The notes under the pieces were generated by a model. The model was not told where the DNA came from. It ran no database searches and was given only the letters and a program-made list of their open reading frames with translations. The position numbers were made by a program, and so were the translations under genes. From contig OX424561.1 of NCBI GenBank assembly GCA_949152475.1, positions 30,002,481 through 30,066,480 of the forward strand: 64,000 nt of DNA, read 5' to 3'. This DNA is from Terebella lapidaria (lineage: Eukaryota; Annelida; Polychaeta; Terebellida; Terebellidae). Position 1 is the stretch's first letter; each line of letters starts with the position of its first letter. Shown in pieces: positions 1 through 11,250 of the stretch.

Positions 1-718
1 CAATAAATGCAAAAAAAGGTCCCCGTGCAGCCGCAGGGCACTTCTGAAACAAGACAGAAAAGGAATGAAGAAAAACTTATTTGGTTACAGCCATAAAATC
101 TCTACTGGAAATAACCTTCACCTTCTTGAGCCCAATAATAAGTATTTCTTGTATTACCTATTTTTATTGTGGTCAATAATAGACGTGACTAGTAAAACTA
201 ATGTTAACTTTTTCGGCAATATTGTTGTTTCACCATAAAAACATCAGTTCTCTATTCTGAACAAGAATCCAGTGTCATTTTCTTTCATAGTACAGGGTAT
301 TGGAGTGATCACAGATGGCAAAGTGGGTATTCTAATGGTTGTAATAAGACAGTGATCAAGTTATTAATATTTATTCGATGATTCTGAAAAACATTAGGTT
401 TTTCATGGATTTTTTTCAGCCGGCGGTGGCGCAATGGAGACAAATCCATAGTATCCGCCGAACTTCGTTCGGGGGATACAATAATACAACGGTCGTCATT
501 CTGTTGTTAATGCAGTTTAATGCAAAGAAGAGGGATATTTTGTTCCTGATCACATAATGTTCTTTCTTTAAAATAATAGATTTTAATGACCATTTCATAC
601 TCTTCCATATTGAATCATTATTACAATTTCCCTATTCATATTGCACAATGAAATTACAATCCTATATGGTATTTTCTCGAAATACGGAACAGACAAAAAG
701 CTATCAACTGAACAGGTG
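1..718. other. AT-rich sequence with no recognised gene
   Basis: No splice-bounded exon, domain motif or repeat end was recognised here. The only local structure is a short imperfect palindrome near 450-482 around GCCGAACTTCGTTCGGGG. Open frames are short and without recognisable composition. Confidence 0.5.
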
Positions 719-1063
719 CACGGTGGCTAGGCGTTACGCGTTATTCAGGGAGTGCCGCGTAAAATCGTGAGTATTACGCGTGATTCGTGAGGAAATGTCA
801 TAGGAAACGACACAGGTCCCCTCTCCAACTAGCTAAAATTAATGGAAAGGTTCATTTTCTTCCTACAATTTTGTTTCCACGGAACATCCCAATGAGCAAA
901 CATCACGTATGCTACCAAGAATTACATGCAAACGTCGTTATATTACGAAAATGGACACACAGATCGTGACAACACCCGCATGCTTGCGACTTGTTTGTGA
1001 AATATCAACGGTTATCAATTGAAACCAACGAATTGTATGTCGGTAAACAATAAAATGCTCGGA

Positions 1064-1260
1064 GAATGTAAGTATCAATCTATTACCACCAATACAGCCA
1101 AATTTTAATGATTCCAAAAAACAAACGTAAAATACAACATTTTGCAACAGAAACAAAGCCCGACCAAATCAAAAGACACACTGACATCAGCAGGGGCAGA
1201 CAGTGTGGTAAATGTAGTTGTTTCTACTGTACACCTGATGGAATTAGTATACAACTGCCC
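1064..1260 (-). repeat. Dispersed ~200-bp repeat, copy a
   Basis: A member of a family found at least eight times in this window. On the minus strand it starts CAGTTGTATACTAATTCC and ends with ATAGATTGATACTTACATTC. The fullest plus-strand copy is 49386-49582. A second, shorter minus-strand copy lies at 1422-1557. The family has no inverted terminal repeats that I can see and its class is unknown. Confidence 0.75.
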
Positions 1261-1421
1261 AACAACCTATGAAAATAATTTACAAATTCGAAACAAACCC
1301 CGTGGAATAGATATATGACAAGTACATAAGTACCTAATCACAAGCCAAAAGGCTACTGAGTTGATGGTATCCTCGGGGACAGAATTAACGTCCACCAGCA
1401 GTGACACCGGCTCAGTGGTAT

Positions 1422-1557
1422 GAATGTAAGTATCAATCTTTTACCACCAATACAGCCAAATTTTATTATACATTCCAATAACAAACGTAAAATACAACAT
1501 TTTGCAAACGAAACGAAGCCCGACCAAATACTTTATCAAAAGACACACTGGCGTCTT
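1422..1557 (-). repeat. Dispersed ~200-bp repeat, copy b (partial)
   Basis: It matches the TACTTACATTC-proximal two thirds of the family, including the stretch with TTTGGTCGGGCTTCG on the minus strand. It stops before the CAGTTGTATAC part. It lies in the same Transib-like element as copy a and in the same orientation. Confidence 0.7.
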
Positions 1558-2689
1558 TGGCGTCTTTAACAATGAAGAAATCTTTCTTCATTGTTACACC
1601 AACCAACCAGTTATCAACCAGAAGCTTTTTGTGGTTTACGCATATCAGCCTGAGGGAGAAAACCTGCACACGCGTTATAGCATGAGGAAGCATGTGAGCG
1701 TTGTCGGGGATGGTAGAGTTGGCAATGCATAAATGGAGATTTTTAAAGAATGATTTGATATTGCACATGCTTCAAGTACTGACGACACTCCTCATTTATC
1801 ATTATCATCAATATGTTCCTCCCTCTCTTCATATATCTTGAATTGGTGATACCAAGAGTTTTTTTCATGTATTTTACACAGAAACCCACCAAGTGCAAAC
1901 ATTATCTCTTGAACTTGAATTTATTTCGTCAATGGACGAGTAAAACTGAGGAAGATTCGCATTAAAAAAGAAATATCCTATCTTCAACAAAATATTTTTT
2001 TTTTTATGTAAACTTTATTTTCCGATTCCCAAACACGCAAAACAAAATATTTACTCATGCACATACGCGTAATGCCCTCAGGCAAATTGAGACCAATGTG
2101 AAACATTTTGAAAACAGGCACACGTGAAGCCCATACTATCACTCTCTTAGACCTCGCATTTTATCTATATTAAATGCCGATACATAACATGTTCAACCCC
2201 AAAACCGAGGAGAATGGATGTCGAAGCCATACTGACAGATATTGTCCAGCCAAAGGTATCGCTACACTGGCTTATTTCTTTGATTTAACCTATCAACAAC
2301 AACCCTGAATATGTCTAATGTTCCGTGCAAACACAAATTCGACATTTCACAACGGTAAAATTAGCGAAATTGTATTTATTTCTCGCTAACGGTCACTCCG
2401 AGACTGCCATTCCCTCACAAATAACGCGTAATACTCACGATTTTACGCGGCACTCCCTGAATAACGCGTAACGCCTAGCCACCGTGAGGTGGACGCCGTG
2501 AACTGCATTCCTTCGACACTCAAAAGTTCCAGAATTGCATAATATCCACAGTAAATTGCACGCAAAACGTTCTAGATGTGACATTTAGGACAACAAGTTC
2601 ATATCCCAAGACCGAATCCATGGACAAAATCAGTGTCAAACGTGAGTGATACTAATGTATCAAAATCAAAGCCATGTGAACCTTGGCCA

Positions 2690-3135
2690 GATCTGGGCAC
2701 ACCTGGCTAGCTGAATGAGATCATACAGGTGTTCCAGAAGAGTGAGCATGTCCTGTCCCGCATGCGACACCCGTTGCAATATCCACGCAAATATATGCAC
2801 AAAACTCTAAGGATGGGATGGTAACTACCAATAATATGTGTGACAGGCTTGGTGTAACCTTCCACCAGATCATAGTGACGACAATAAAACTTCTTGAATG
2901 TCGATTTTTAATCTATATAGGCGTTATGTATCCCTGTTTGAGCCGTTTGGAAGTCACAACTTGTGTTCTGACTATGTAGGATGAGCATGCTCTAGAATAA
3001 CGGATTAACAGAAACACGTAGATGCCGTAGGTGGGTGACGCTGGGACATCAATGCTGAAGACAGATAAATTGACGTCACATAACCTTATACACAATTTGC
3101 CTTTTATGGTCAATCTCAAGGTAAATGTCAAGTAA
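2690..3135 (-). pseudogene. Reverse-transcriptase polyprotein tail fragment (non-LTR type)
   Basis: Translated on the minus strand, this segment gives FSIDVPASPTYGIYVFLLIRYSRACSS and then TSKRLKQGYI, broken by stops and frame changes. The pattern of a YG-Y-x-LIRYSRAxSS block followed by LLxQGY matches the C-terminal tail I know from reverse-transcriptase retroelements that are abundant in marine invertebrates. A second copy (12780-13260) is better preserved and reads on into a KKLYGRHHDVVDKY-like stretch. The minus-strand 3' part, with GAGTGAGCATGTCCTG, is shared with 12890-12930 and 43050-43070. It is a 5'-truncated dead copy and the exact clade is uncertain. Confidence 0.6.
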
Positions 3136-3475
3136 AATATCGAGATATCATCGGAGAATCAGTTGACTTTTGGTTTCCAGGTCGTCTGGATATGAAGTTG
3201 GTATTCACCAAATCTAGGAGTATTCAGTGATATGACATCATCAATAAACTGATACACCTAAGTTCGGAAGTCTATAAAATACTACGACAAGGACAAGGCC
3301 AAAAGCATTAGAGGCCTCAACGAATTTTATGGACGGTTTCGCGATCTGTGCCGTCAACCTATGACTAATTTTTTGGTGGTAAGGAAAAATTCGATCGATA
3401 CACATGATTGTGTACTTAAGTACTTGTCAAACCCCTAGTGCACGGGATTTTATTCAGATTTTATTTATTGTATAA

Positions 3476-3925
3476 GTACTAATTCCATCATGTGTGCGGT
3501 AGAAACAACCACATTTTTTTTTCAATTTTTTTTTCAATTCAATTCATTTATTTCATCATCAACTACAATACATGTATATTAAACAAGCAAATACTGTATG
3601 AGAATGATGAAAAGGAGGAAGAAAAGAAGCTGAAGCTTATGGAATTCTCTCCCCTGAAATACTCGTTAGGCTTAATACAATTGTGCAGATATTACTAGAA
3701 AAAGAAAAAAAAAAGAATTATATTGACTTATATTATTATAAAACATTTAGAGAAATGTATTAAAAAACATTTCGAAGACTATTTCCCGTCGTTGAGTTAT
3801 GTTGATGTTAGCGTGTCTTCAGATGAAATACTTGGTCGGGCTTTGGTCCTCTTCCATAATTTTTTTATTTATGTTTTCAATTGACATAATCAAAATATGG
3901 TTGTATAGATGGTAATAGGTTGATA
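3476..3925 (+). repeat. Dispersed ~200-bp repeat, copy c, interrupted
   Basis: The left part (3476-3515) matches the ACTAATTCCATCAGGTGTAC portion of the family. The right part (about 3806-3925) matches the portion with TTGGTCGGGCTTTGG and GGTAATAGGTTGATACC. Between them is about 290 bp of unrelated, A-rich DNA, so the copy was split by a later insertion or rearrangement. Confidence 0.55.
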
Positions 3926-4708
3926 CCTACATTTATAATAGCAACTGCCAGCAAAACATTCTGGAAGAATTTTTCAGGCTGATTGATGACGCCAGTCCTA
4001 CCTAGTCTTCTGTCTATCTCTATAGTTATAACTTTATATGATCGTAATGGTTTGAAAGTGATTTGCCATATGTAATGTGAACTCAATATGATGTAAAAAA
4101 ACCCTATAAATTTCCCCACTAATCGTTTTTCGTACGCAACCCCTACTGCATTCATGATACCCAGTTAGATTATGAAATCGTAGGTGCATTAACATGCATT
4201 TCAGATCATGTGTCTAGTTTGTACACGAATAGAGCTTCCCCTATACAGCCGACATATATTGGATCGATGCTGGATAGAACAATGCACGAATATCCCACTT
4301 TATCACATGCTACGAATTTATCTTAAACTACAAACAGTAGGAATGTAAGTATCAATCTATTATGGAGCGTTTTTAGGGTCAATATTCATTGACATGCATT
4401 GTAGATTTGCTTGTTGTGAATGATTGTTTCAACCGCGAAATTCTTTATTCCACATTGCTGTTTCTAAACTTTCTGTGTCGAATTTACATATTCTTACTGC
4501 ATAGTTCTAACTTCCATCTCCTTGCTGCTTACTTCCAAGTTCTCACTGGTACTTTCTCAATGCTTAATTCATCATGTCAAATTCTAACACCTTTGTCCAT
4601 GCAAACTATCAAAAACAAATCGCATCTGGCACAATGCATATGGAACTTAGCGCATTGCTTTTAGAATATAGCATATCGCATGATGAACAACGCACAAAGA
4701 ATGAAGCA

Positions 4709-4803
4709 CTCGGCGGTTAGCGCCGCCTGTCGTCATAATGATGCAGTAGTAATTGTTGTGGACAAAATTACTACTGCAACATTATGACGACAGGAGGCGC
4801 TGG
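4709..4803. repeat. Hairpin inside the Mutator-like element
   Basis: The arms read GCGCCGCCTGTCGTCATAAT and, on the other side, ATTATGACGACAGGAGGCGC, separated by paired GCAGTAGTAATT and AATTACTACTGC stretches. A third copy of one arm lies at 7062-7095 near the right inverted repeat. This suggests a small palindromic element inserted in or forming part of the terminal repeat. Confidence 0.6.
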
Positions 4804-6104
4804 CCGCACGTAGCCACATGATGTATGAGAAACTAAGACCTCCTTTATCATTGGCGCGACCAACAGGTGCCACACTCATGCAGCTGAGGGGTTGAAATGA
4901 CCAATTATTGGCTGCATTTAAATCAATGTTAAATTGGGCAACTTCGGGTGTGCGTTTCACCTTTCCAAAAAAAAATTAGGGCTTAACGGTTGACAGGGTG
5001 TGATAGTATAATCATAGTACTTCAATAAAATCTAGGTCACTATAGAGCATGATAGTACCAATTTTTCATAAAATGACGTTGAACAGGACCCCTGTCAATT
5101 TAGCTCGTTTTCAGATCGCAATTGCCGACATAGCATACATTCAGCAAAACCTTTCTCTACTCCAAATCCCGGGGAATACCATCGGAAATTTTGCTTTTCC
5201 CTAAACCAGACTTCCACACGCGCAAAATAAACCAGCACGTGGATCAATATCGCTTCGCGTTGTCTCCCTAGGCAACCATACATCTGGCGAAATGACGTCA
5301 CTTAAAACGGAATCCTCAATGTGTGAGGCATCCCCAAGTCTATTTCTGGCTTATACCCTGAGCACAGACCCCAATGAATTCCCGCACCCTGCCCTGTAAA
5401 TAAACGTATAGTGAGTCTAGTGAGAGATGATTAATATGAGCCTATTAATAAGATTTCTATGCTCATTAAAATTAATTTTCGATGTGACGTCATGAACACT
5501 CATTATAATATAATACACTGTTGCGAATTAAGTGCAATTATCATGACATAGGCCTAAAATTAACATACACAAAATGGTCATTACTTGAGAATGGACAGTG
5601 ATAATTGAGATGTGAAAAAAAATTCTCAGGAAACTGATGGCTATCTCTTTCAAGGCTAAATATGGTGATCTCTCCAATCATAATTTCTTCATACCGTTAA
5701 TTTGGCACGATTCCAACTTGTGACAGTAAAGTAGATACACTAGTACTGCGCTACGGTAGTTGTATTGGATTTAACATATAGATCTTATTTACCTGTTTGC
5801 CAAATAAAGAGACAACGTAGCACCAAGGGTGCTGCAGCTTACCGGCAGATCATGAGAATTACACAGTGTATTGATTTTCCCAAAAACAAATTGTTACTGT
5901 GATCTTCAAACCTATTGTCAAAACATGCTCGTAAATGTTGCCAAACACACATTTCCTGTATGGAATATAATACGAAATCAAGTTACATCAAGTTTCTTTC
6001 GTTAATGACATTATTCACACACCGTCGATTTAAAAGCAAACAAAACTTATACACATCACAAAGGTACTACATAGAGATTTTGAGGAGAATTGTCTGAATA
6101 GTTT

Positions 6105-6968
6105 TTGAGAAAATGGCAGCCAAAGACAAAAATCATCGTTTCTTTTGACAAAGTAAGGTCGTTTTGACCTTTCAAAGTCATTCAAAATCAAATTCAAGGT
6201 CATCATTCAAACTGAAATATATGATTTCCCATTTGAATGTGCCAATACTACGCTGTATCTTGAAAAGTTCTAGGAGTTTACCCCCGCAAAGCTCCCATTA
6301 TGAAAGAAAAATTGGGTGAAATTTTCCCCAAAATTTTCCCAAAAAAGTCCCAAAAATTTTTCAATGGCAAATAAAAAAAAAGTTTTTGCTGGAAATGGTT
6401 CAGAACGAATAGTGGCTCGATTTGGGACAAAAAATCAAAATGGCTGCCACACGCAGACCGGCGATTCAAGGACAATGAAACTTGCCATTGATGTACATGA
6501 GGGAGATGTCTTGAAACAAAAAGCGCAAACAGATCAGACAGTTTTCGAGAAAAAGGCCATCAAAGTCCAAAATTAGCCACTTTTCATAAAAAAATGGCCG
6601 CCAAATCGGCAAAAACGATTGAATAATAATAAAAAAAAACGAACAAAACGTCTCAGGGTATTAACCCAAGGAATGTTTTAGTAAATTTTCAGAAAAAATC
6701 TTCATCAAGGCCCCAAAAAGTTATTTGCCGGACGGACGACGGACGAACGTACCAATTTTTTAGGTTAAAGGGCTTTCACCATGTTAAATTGCCTCTCTCG
6801 TGTGAGCCCCTTATCCCCAAATTAATCCCCAAAATACACGTCTGCTCATAAAAAGTGGATTGGGCTATTTTCAGCTTTTCAAGCCCCTAAACCAGAGAGT
6901 GTAGACGGACGACGGACGGAAAACCACGCCAATAGCTTATCGTGCCATGGGTTGATAAGCTAAAAATA
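6105..6968 (-). repeat. Dispersed repeat of the GGCGGCCATTTT type
   Basis: A minus-oriented copy. It ends at a terminal hairpin (about 6930-6965, AGCTTATCAACCC pairing with ACGATAAGCT) next to CGTCCGTCGTCCGTC-type sequence. Inside are TTTGGCGGCCATTTTT and a TCATAATGGGAGC block shared with copies near 14.3, 23.6, 25.3, 31.3, 31.9, 38.7, 47.3 and 56.7 kb. It is non-coding, and its mobilisation mechanism is unknown. Confidence 0.6.
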
Positions 6969-7454
6969 CTGCACCGGACCAGCGGTCCATCAAACCAAGG
7001 TCTTTCCTTCATCCGGGAGTCTTCAGTTTCTCATTCACAATGTGGCCACTCGACCCGCAGCGCTGTCTGTCGTCATAATAGTGCAGTAGTAATTTTGGCA
7101 CATGAAATGCTTCATTCGTTATGCTTTGTTCTTCGTGCGATGTGCTTTATCCTAAATGAAATGTGCTAAGTTTCATATGCATTATGCCAGATGCGATTTG
7201 TTTTTGATAGTTTGCACGGACAAAGGTATTAGAATGTGACATGATGAATTAAGCATTGAGAAAGTACCAGTGAGAACTTGGAAGTAAGCAGAAAGGAGAT
7301 GGAAGTTAGAACTATGCAGTAAGAATATGTAAATTCGACACAGAAAGTTTAGAAACAGCAATGTGGAATAATTAATTTTGCGGTTGAAACAATCAATCAC
7401 AACAAGAAAATCTACAATGCATGTCAATGAATATTGACCCTAAAAACGCTCCAT

Positions 7455-7525
7455 AATCTATTACCACCAATACAATAAGATTTTGATGATGCCAAAGAGA
7501 AACGTAAAATACAACATTATTTGTT
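7455..7525 (-). repeat. Dispersed ~200-bp repeat, copy d (right half)
   Basis: Together with 4341-4362 this is one copy of the repeat, cut in two by the Mutator-like element. After the duplicated AATCTATTA it continues with CCACCAATAC and AACGTAAAATACAACATT, as in the other copies. Confidence 0.7.
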
Positions 7526-7960
7526 GATCACAGTGATTTCCGACAGTGTGATAACCTTTGCCGGAAACATTATGATTGCACTATTTTTTCTTCACATTTT
7601 GTCACATGTCACATATTCACATGCACTCGTTTTGATGTGAAACAACAATGAAAGCACGTGTGTTCTGTGACGTCACAATGAAACATCGCGTGATTCAGTC
7701 CTTGTAACTTATAACCATGCAAAAAACGTACAACCACTGCGACGTCATAATACAAAGAACTTGACGACCAGGTGATCTGCATTGTTTATACTGTTTCCTA
7801 GCAACACACATGTTCATGAGGGTTTTCTACTCAGTAGAACGGGTCCTTGGGTACAATCAAAGATTGTAAGAAGATCTTGCAATCTTCGATACAATTTCAC
7901 ATTACTTCACATGCGTTGGGTTGCTAAATATTTCAGAATCATTCATAGCATGTGATAAAA

Positions 7961-8027
7961 AACAAAACCTGTTTTGTGTGTTATCAAAAGCTGGATGTAT
8001 TGGTGGTTATAGATTGATACTTACATT
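7961..8027 (+). repeat. Dispersed ~200-bp repeat, copy e (end fragment)
   Basis: It contains ATGTATTGGTGGTTATAGA and TTGATACTTACATTC, the terminal part of the family. It abuts directly on the palindromic element 8026-8150. Confidence 0.6.
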
Positions 8028-8150
8028 CCAGCACGTTGGGAATATCTCGTTTGAACTGGCGGGAGAACACCAGAAAGCACTCGACCTTCGGTCTCGTGCT
8101 CTCTTGTATTCTTCCACCAGTTCAAACTCGACCTTTCCCGCGTGCTGGAA
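8026..8150. repeat. Small palindromic MITE-like hairpin
   Basis: The segment starts TTCCAGCACGTTGGGAA and ends with TTTCCCGCGTGCTGGAA. Its inner arms CGTTTGAACTGGCGGGAGAA and ACCAGTTCAAACTCG also pair. The loop contains a second small hairpin, ACTCGACCTTCGGTCTCGTG. The whole 125 bp can fold on itself. It lies downstream of the first Ly6-type gene and outside its predicted 3' end. Confidence 0.65.
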
Positions 8151-8338
8151 AATACACTCACCTAGTTTTGTCATTATATAGTATCAGCATTACAAGCAAT
8201 ATTGGACCGGGACTGTTGTGGTACATGTAATTAATAACAAACAAGAATGATCGGTCTTTCTCAGTTTTTATTTTGTTACAGAACCATGTTATGTTGATGA
8301 CCTTCATTCCAATTCATTCTATTCAGTTACAAACGCCC

Positions 8339-8344
8339 TTTATT
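8339..8344 (-). terminator. Candidate polyadenylation signal of Ly6-type gene 1
   Basis: On the minus strand AATAAA lies about 150 bases after the stop codon of the first Ly6-type gene. A second AATAAA is at 8267-8272, about 220 bases after the stop. A homologous 3' stretch (12430-12612) lies downstream of gene 2, so this DNA belongs to the duplicated gene unit. Confidence 0.5.
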
Positions 8345-8493
8345 GAGTCAAACTGACCCCCCTCCCCCCCCCCCCTCCCCTTCTCAATACAACAATTGGT
8401 TCAAAATAATATGTTCACAATGCTGGTGCGTTGTTTTGCAACAGAATACATTTGCAGTGAATCCAGACAGAACGACGTATGTTGGTGTCTTCT

Positions 8494-9415
8494 TCAATTT
8501 AATAGATGTGCCATATACAACATCACGTTGACGATGATGATGCCTTGCCCAGCGTGAAGGGCCGTCGCCCCATCACGCATTCCACCGTCGCCATCTCGTC
8601 CGTCGTCGCCATCGCGTCCGTCGTCACCATCTCGTCCGTCGTCACCACCAAAGTCTGTACCCCCGTTGCAGAGGTCTGTGCTGCAGAAACACACAGTAGT
8701 GTAGACACCGTCAACAGTTCCTGAATCACACTGAAGGGATGGGATTTGCACGGCATCATATCCTGCAGACCTAACGAATATCCACATCCCATCTGGCGAA
8801 GAAAAGTTGGCACTTGAAACGCTTGAATTCAGAAACTACAGTGAAATCAGTAATTTACAATGCAATCAGGATCGACGCAGTAGTGCTATGGTCTCTTCGA
8901 CACCTCTCCAAATCAAACATCGCATTTCCATACTCTTTTTCGATATTTCTACAAATCAATTCAGACATGAACTATGCATGCGCATTTGTGCTAGCATACA
9001 TATTGGCCGCTCAAAGCGACACCGCTTCCGTACGTATCCGGGGACTCAAATCGATGTTCCATGCATTCCACATGGAAATGATTTATTTCAGAGATTCACA
9101 TACATACAACCCATCGATCATCAATAGTTATCAGAACTCTTTGTCGGCCATACGTCGTCTACATTTTCATACCATGTGCTTTTTCGCAACTTTGCAAAAT
9201 GCCAGCCTTCATAGAAACTCACCATTTAATCTGTGGTGTCTGTTCTTGATACAGTAATCACCGTCGATCACGTCGAGCCCACTTGGATAAAAAGGATCAC
9301 CACATCCATTGTCAAAGGTGGACACACATGAGTAACATCTGACTGCCCACGCACTAGGCACGAACGTGAGGCCCACAAGGAATAGGAGACAACCAGTCTT
9401 CACTGGGGAATACAT
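8494..9415 (-). CDS. Ly6/uPAR-type three-finger protein, GPI-anchored (gene 1)
   Basis: Two coding exons: 9415-9223 and 8792-8494, joined by a 430-bp intron with GTGAGT donor and TTCTTCGCCAG acceptor, phase 1. The predicted protein is 163 aa. Residues 1-24 are a signal peptide (hydrophobic LLFLVGLTFV, small residues before the cut). The domain starts VRCYSC, has eight cysteines and ends CFCSTDLCN, the Ly6 signature. After it comes a GDDGRD repeat, then a hydrophobic C-terminus ending MAHLLN that fits a GPI-attachment signal, so the product is probably displayed on the cell surface. The ATG was chosen because an acceptor (TTTTTTCTCAG, exon start 9449) lies just upstream and the equivalent ATG is conserved in gene 2; the frame upstream of it has no ATG. 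Its ligand and function are unknown. Ly6 proteins include receptor modulators and secreted or membrane-bound binding proteins. Confidence 0.88.
8591..8648 (-). repeat. 18-bp in-frame minisatellite in Ly6-type gene 1
   Basis: About three units of GACGACGGACGAGATGGT-type sequence on the minus strand encode GDDGRD repeats between the three-finger domain and the GPI signal. Gene 2 has only about one unit. The acidic, glycine-rich stretch probably forms a flexible stalk. Confidence 0.8.
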
Positions 9416-9842
9416 CTTCAGCAACTCTTGAATGGATCAGAAAATTATCCTGAGAAAAAATCATTATTTCATTTCTTCACTCATTTTTAAATATCATGTG
9501 CATACCGACAAAAAATTGCGAAAATTGTCAAATTGCATGTGTTCAGTGTGACTGTGGCATGATGAAAAGGTTGTTTGTATCGACACGTTTATTATACTGT
9601 TTTTACGTCGGAAATCTGAAAAAAGGCACACGTTTGGAATAAAAACAATGCCGACCAAACACATACACATACCATAGAATATCACAGGAACGTTTTTCGG
9701 GTGTTTTCAGCGTGTACAATATGCAACATATTCAGCAACTGTACTTGAGGGTATTGGTATACAGCGATTCACAAAATTTGATGTGACAAACAGTTCGATA
9801 CAAATATCTATTTTACACTCTTTACACACTTATGCCTTTGAA

Positions 9843-9955
9843 AAAATGTTTGGCCGGACTTCCGTTCCTATTTCGAAAAGGTTTGGTTCCAGGTTTTCGA
9901 TTGGAATCATCAAAATCTCGTGGTATTGGTGTTCATAGGTTGACATGAACATTAT
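9843..9955 (+). repeat. Dispersed ~200-bp repeat, copy f (diverged)
   Basis: It matches the family through TTGGAATCATCAAAATCTCG and GGTATTGGTGTTCATAGGTTGACA, with more substitutions than other copies. It lies in the first intron of Ly6-type gene 1. Confidence 0.5.
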
Positions 9956-10059
9956 ATCAATAAATCACTTTCCTTCATCACTATCATGAGTCAATTAAGG
10001 ACAATTTTGAATAATTGATATATAGTATTCATATTTTATCGTGACCTTGAAGCAATGTA

Positions 10060-11250
10060 TAGTGCTCGGCTTACGTTAAGTATGACGTTGATATTTCAAG
10101 ATGTCAGGGTTGAGCATGCACAACATCGAATTGTGATATTTTGTATTCGGATTTTGCCTGTCCTTTAAGGGCCGACTGACATTTATAGGGACTAACGGGT
10201 ATGTCGTATATTCATTGGAGTAATTTAGTAGGGAGCGTTGGGTGACCCCTTTCGATTTTGCGCTCATTCTACATGTATGAACCTGTGCATGAGAACCTAT
10301 TGGTCGCCAAGGACAACGCCACAACAAACAAGGTATTAAACTCGAAACTTTGGCGTGTTAGAACATTTCAAAATACTAAAATGAAAATACTAGAGCACTA
10401 AAATTGATAGCCGTTCGCACAGCAAGCTGAATGACTCCTGGACATGCACATAAACCGACCCTTGCGGTGTTTTGTGATCTATTTTGGCTGCGAATATTTA
10501 TTGGTTGATGATTCAAATGTCTGGATTTATTTTTATTATCTTATCCATGTGCAACGTAGATTTGAAAAAAGTGAAAATGTATGTGAAGTGCATTTGATAC
10601 ACATTTATGTTACTTACTCTCGTCATTTGCATACCGTATATATGTTGCATTCCAACGAGTCACTGTATGTTGCAACAGTAGACAGGTATAATATATTCAT
10701 ACGTGGTTTCTTCAACTTCCAACTCGTCTAGGATGAATGTGGTGACTAAAAGTTTTGATGCGCATAAATGATACGTCAATATTGGTTAATTTGAATGATT
10801 ATGATCATAGCTTTTTCATATACTCGCATTATTAATCATTGAATTCATGGAGATACCCATAGTATGGTACACTTATCCAGCGAATTCATAAGAATTGTCT
10901 CCCAGTAAGTACACAATATGTTGACAATGGCAAGTTCTTGTACTTTTTTCAGCGGAATCCGTGTGGTGTTTGAGAAATTCTATGTGCCACAGTTGACGAT
11001 TACATATCTTCACAATGGCGTTTACCATTCCGAAAAAAGAATAGCACAGAATGGTGTAGTTTATCAGTAAATGATCAGTTGATCGACGAGTGAAAGCGCC
11101 ATTCTGACGGGAGTGTTGTTTTGTCAATCTTTGGAATCACTTGTTGGGATCCTAGAAGTTTCCTCTGCCACACGCGTTGTATTAGGGTTTTTAGTGTCAT
11201 TTCAATTATCACCATAGCTGATATCATTATTTAATATCGTCAAAGGAAAT
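10060..11250 (-). repeat. Duplicated upstream block of the Ly6-type genes, copy 1
   Basis: Roughly 1.2 kb upstream of and including the promoter. It is homologous to 15780-17360, 50350-51270 and, split by an insertion, 61500-61652 plus 63727-64000. Shared landmarks are AACACTTCAAAGTA-type sequence, TGCACATAAACC with the following CCCTTG, and GCGGAATCC(T/G)TGT. It is part of the tandem gene unit. Regulatory sites beyond the TATA box were not resolved. Confidence 0.65.
10075..10188 (-). promoter_or_regulatory. TATA promoter and non-coding first exon of Ly6-type gene 1
   Basis: On the minus strand a TATA box (CTATAAAT, 10188-10181) precedes a roughly 80-nt stretch that ends at a splice donor (GTAAG at 10074-10070). 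The matching acceptor is at 9450-9451, 35 bases before the ATG, which gives a 625-bp leader intron. The same arrangement of TATA box, spacing and sequence recurs at 15.86, 50.48 and 61.61 kb. The start site itself is inferred, about 25-30 bases after the TATA box. Confidence 0.7.

Larger units (their letters stand above)
719..2486. mobile_element. Transib-like non-autonomous DNA transposon
   Basis: The two ends are near-perfect inverted repeats of about 75 bp that begin CACGGTGGCTAGGCG and continue through GCGTTATTCAGGGAG. Immediately outside, the 5-bp sequence AGGTG occurs on both sides and reads as the target-site duplication. A CAC start with a 5-bp duplication is typical of Transib elements, whose ends resemble the RAG recombination heptamer CACAGTG. 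The assignment rests on those two features alone, because no transposase frame is visible inside. The interior carries two minus-oriented copies of a dispersed roughly 200-bp repeat (1064-1260 and 1422-1557). Total length is 1768 bp. EnSpm-type elements start CACT and use 3-bp duplications, so they fit less well. Confidence 0.7.
4363..7454. mobile_element. Mutator-like element with ~430-bp terminal inverted repeats
   Basis: The left end GGAGCGTTTTTAGGGTC and its reverse complement at 7434-7451 begin inverted repeats of roughly 430 bp (4363 to about 4790, and about 7060 to 7454). The insertion splits a copy of the dispersed ~200-bp repeat. The 9-bp AATCTATTA lies at 4354-4362 and again at 7455-7463, while intact copies of the repeat carry it once. 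Long inverted repeats with a 9-bp duplication suit Mutator-like elements. The interior (about 4800-7060) has no transposase that I recognise. It holds a hairpin, a copy of the GGCGGCCATTTT-type repeat and a 68-codon minus-strand frame of unknown meaning (5095-5301). Length is 3092 bp. Confidence 0.75.

Noticed and set aside
4389-4664. 91-codon frame and its near-identical partner at 7182-7427 on the other strand
   Set aside because: Both lie in the terminal inverted repeats of the Mutator-like element, which explains the similarity; there is no domain or gene context.
8506-8813. Alternative frames over the last exon of Ly6-type gene 1
   Set aside because: Serine/threonine/valine-rich frames there are shadows of the 18-bp repeat; the Ly6 frame has the splice phase and the motif.
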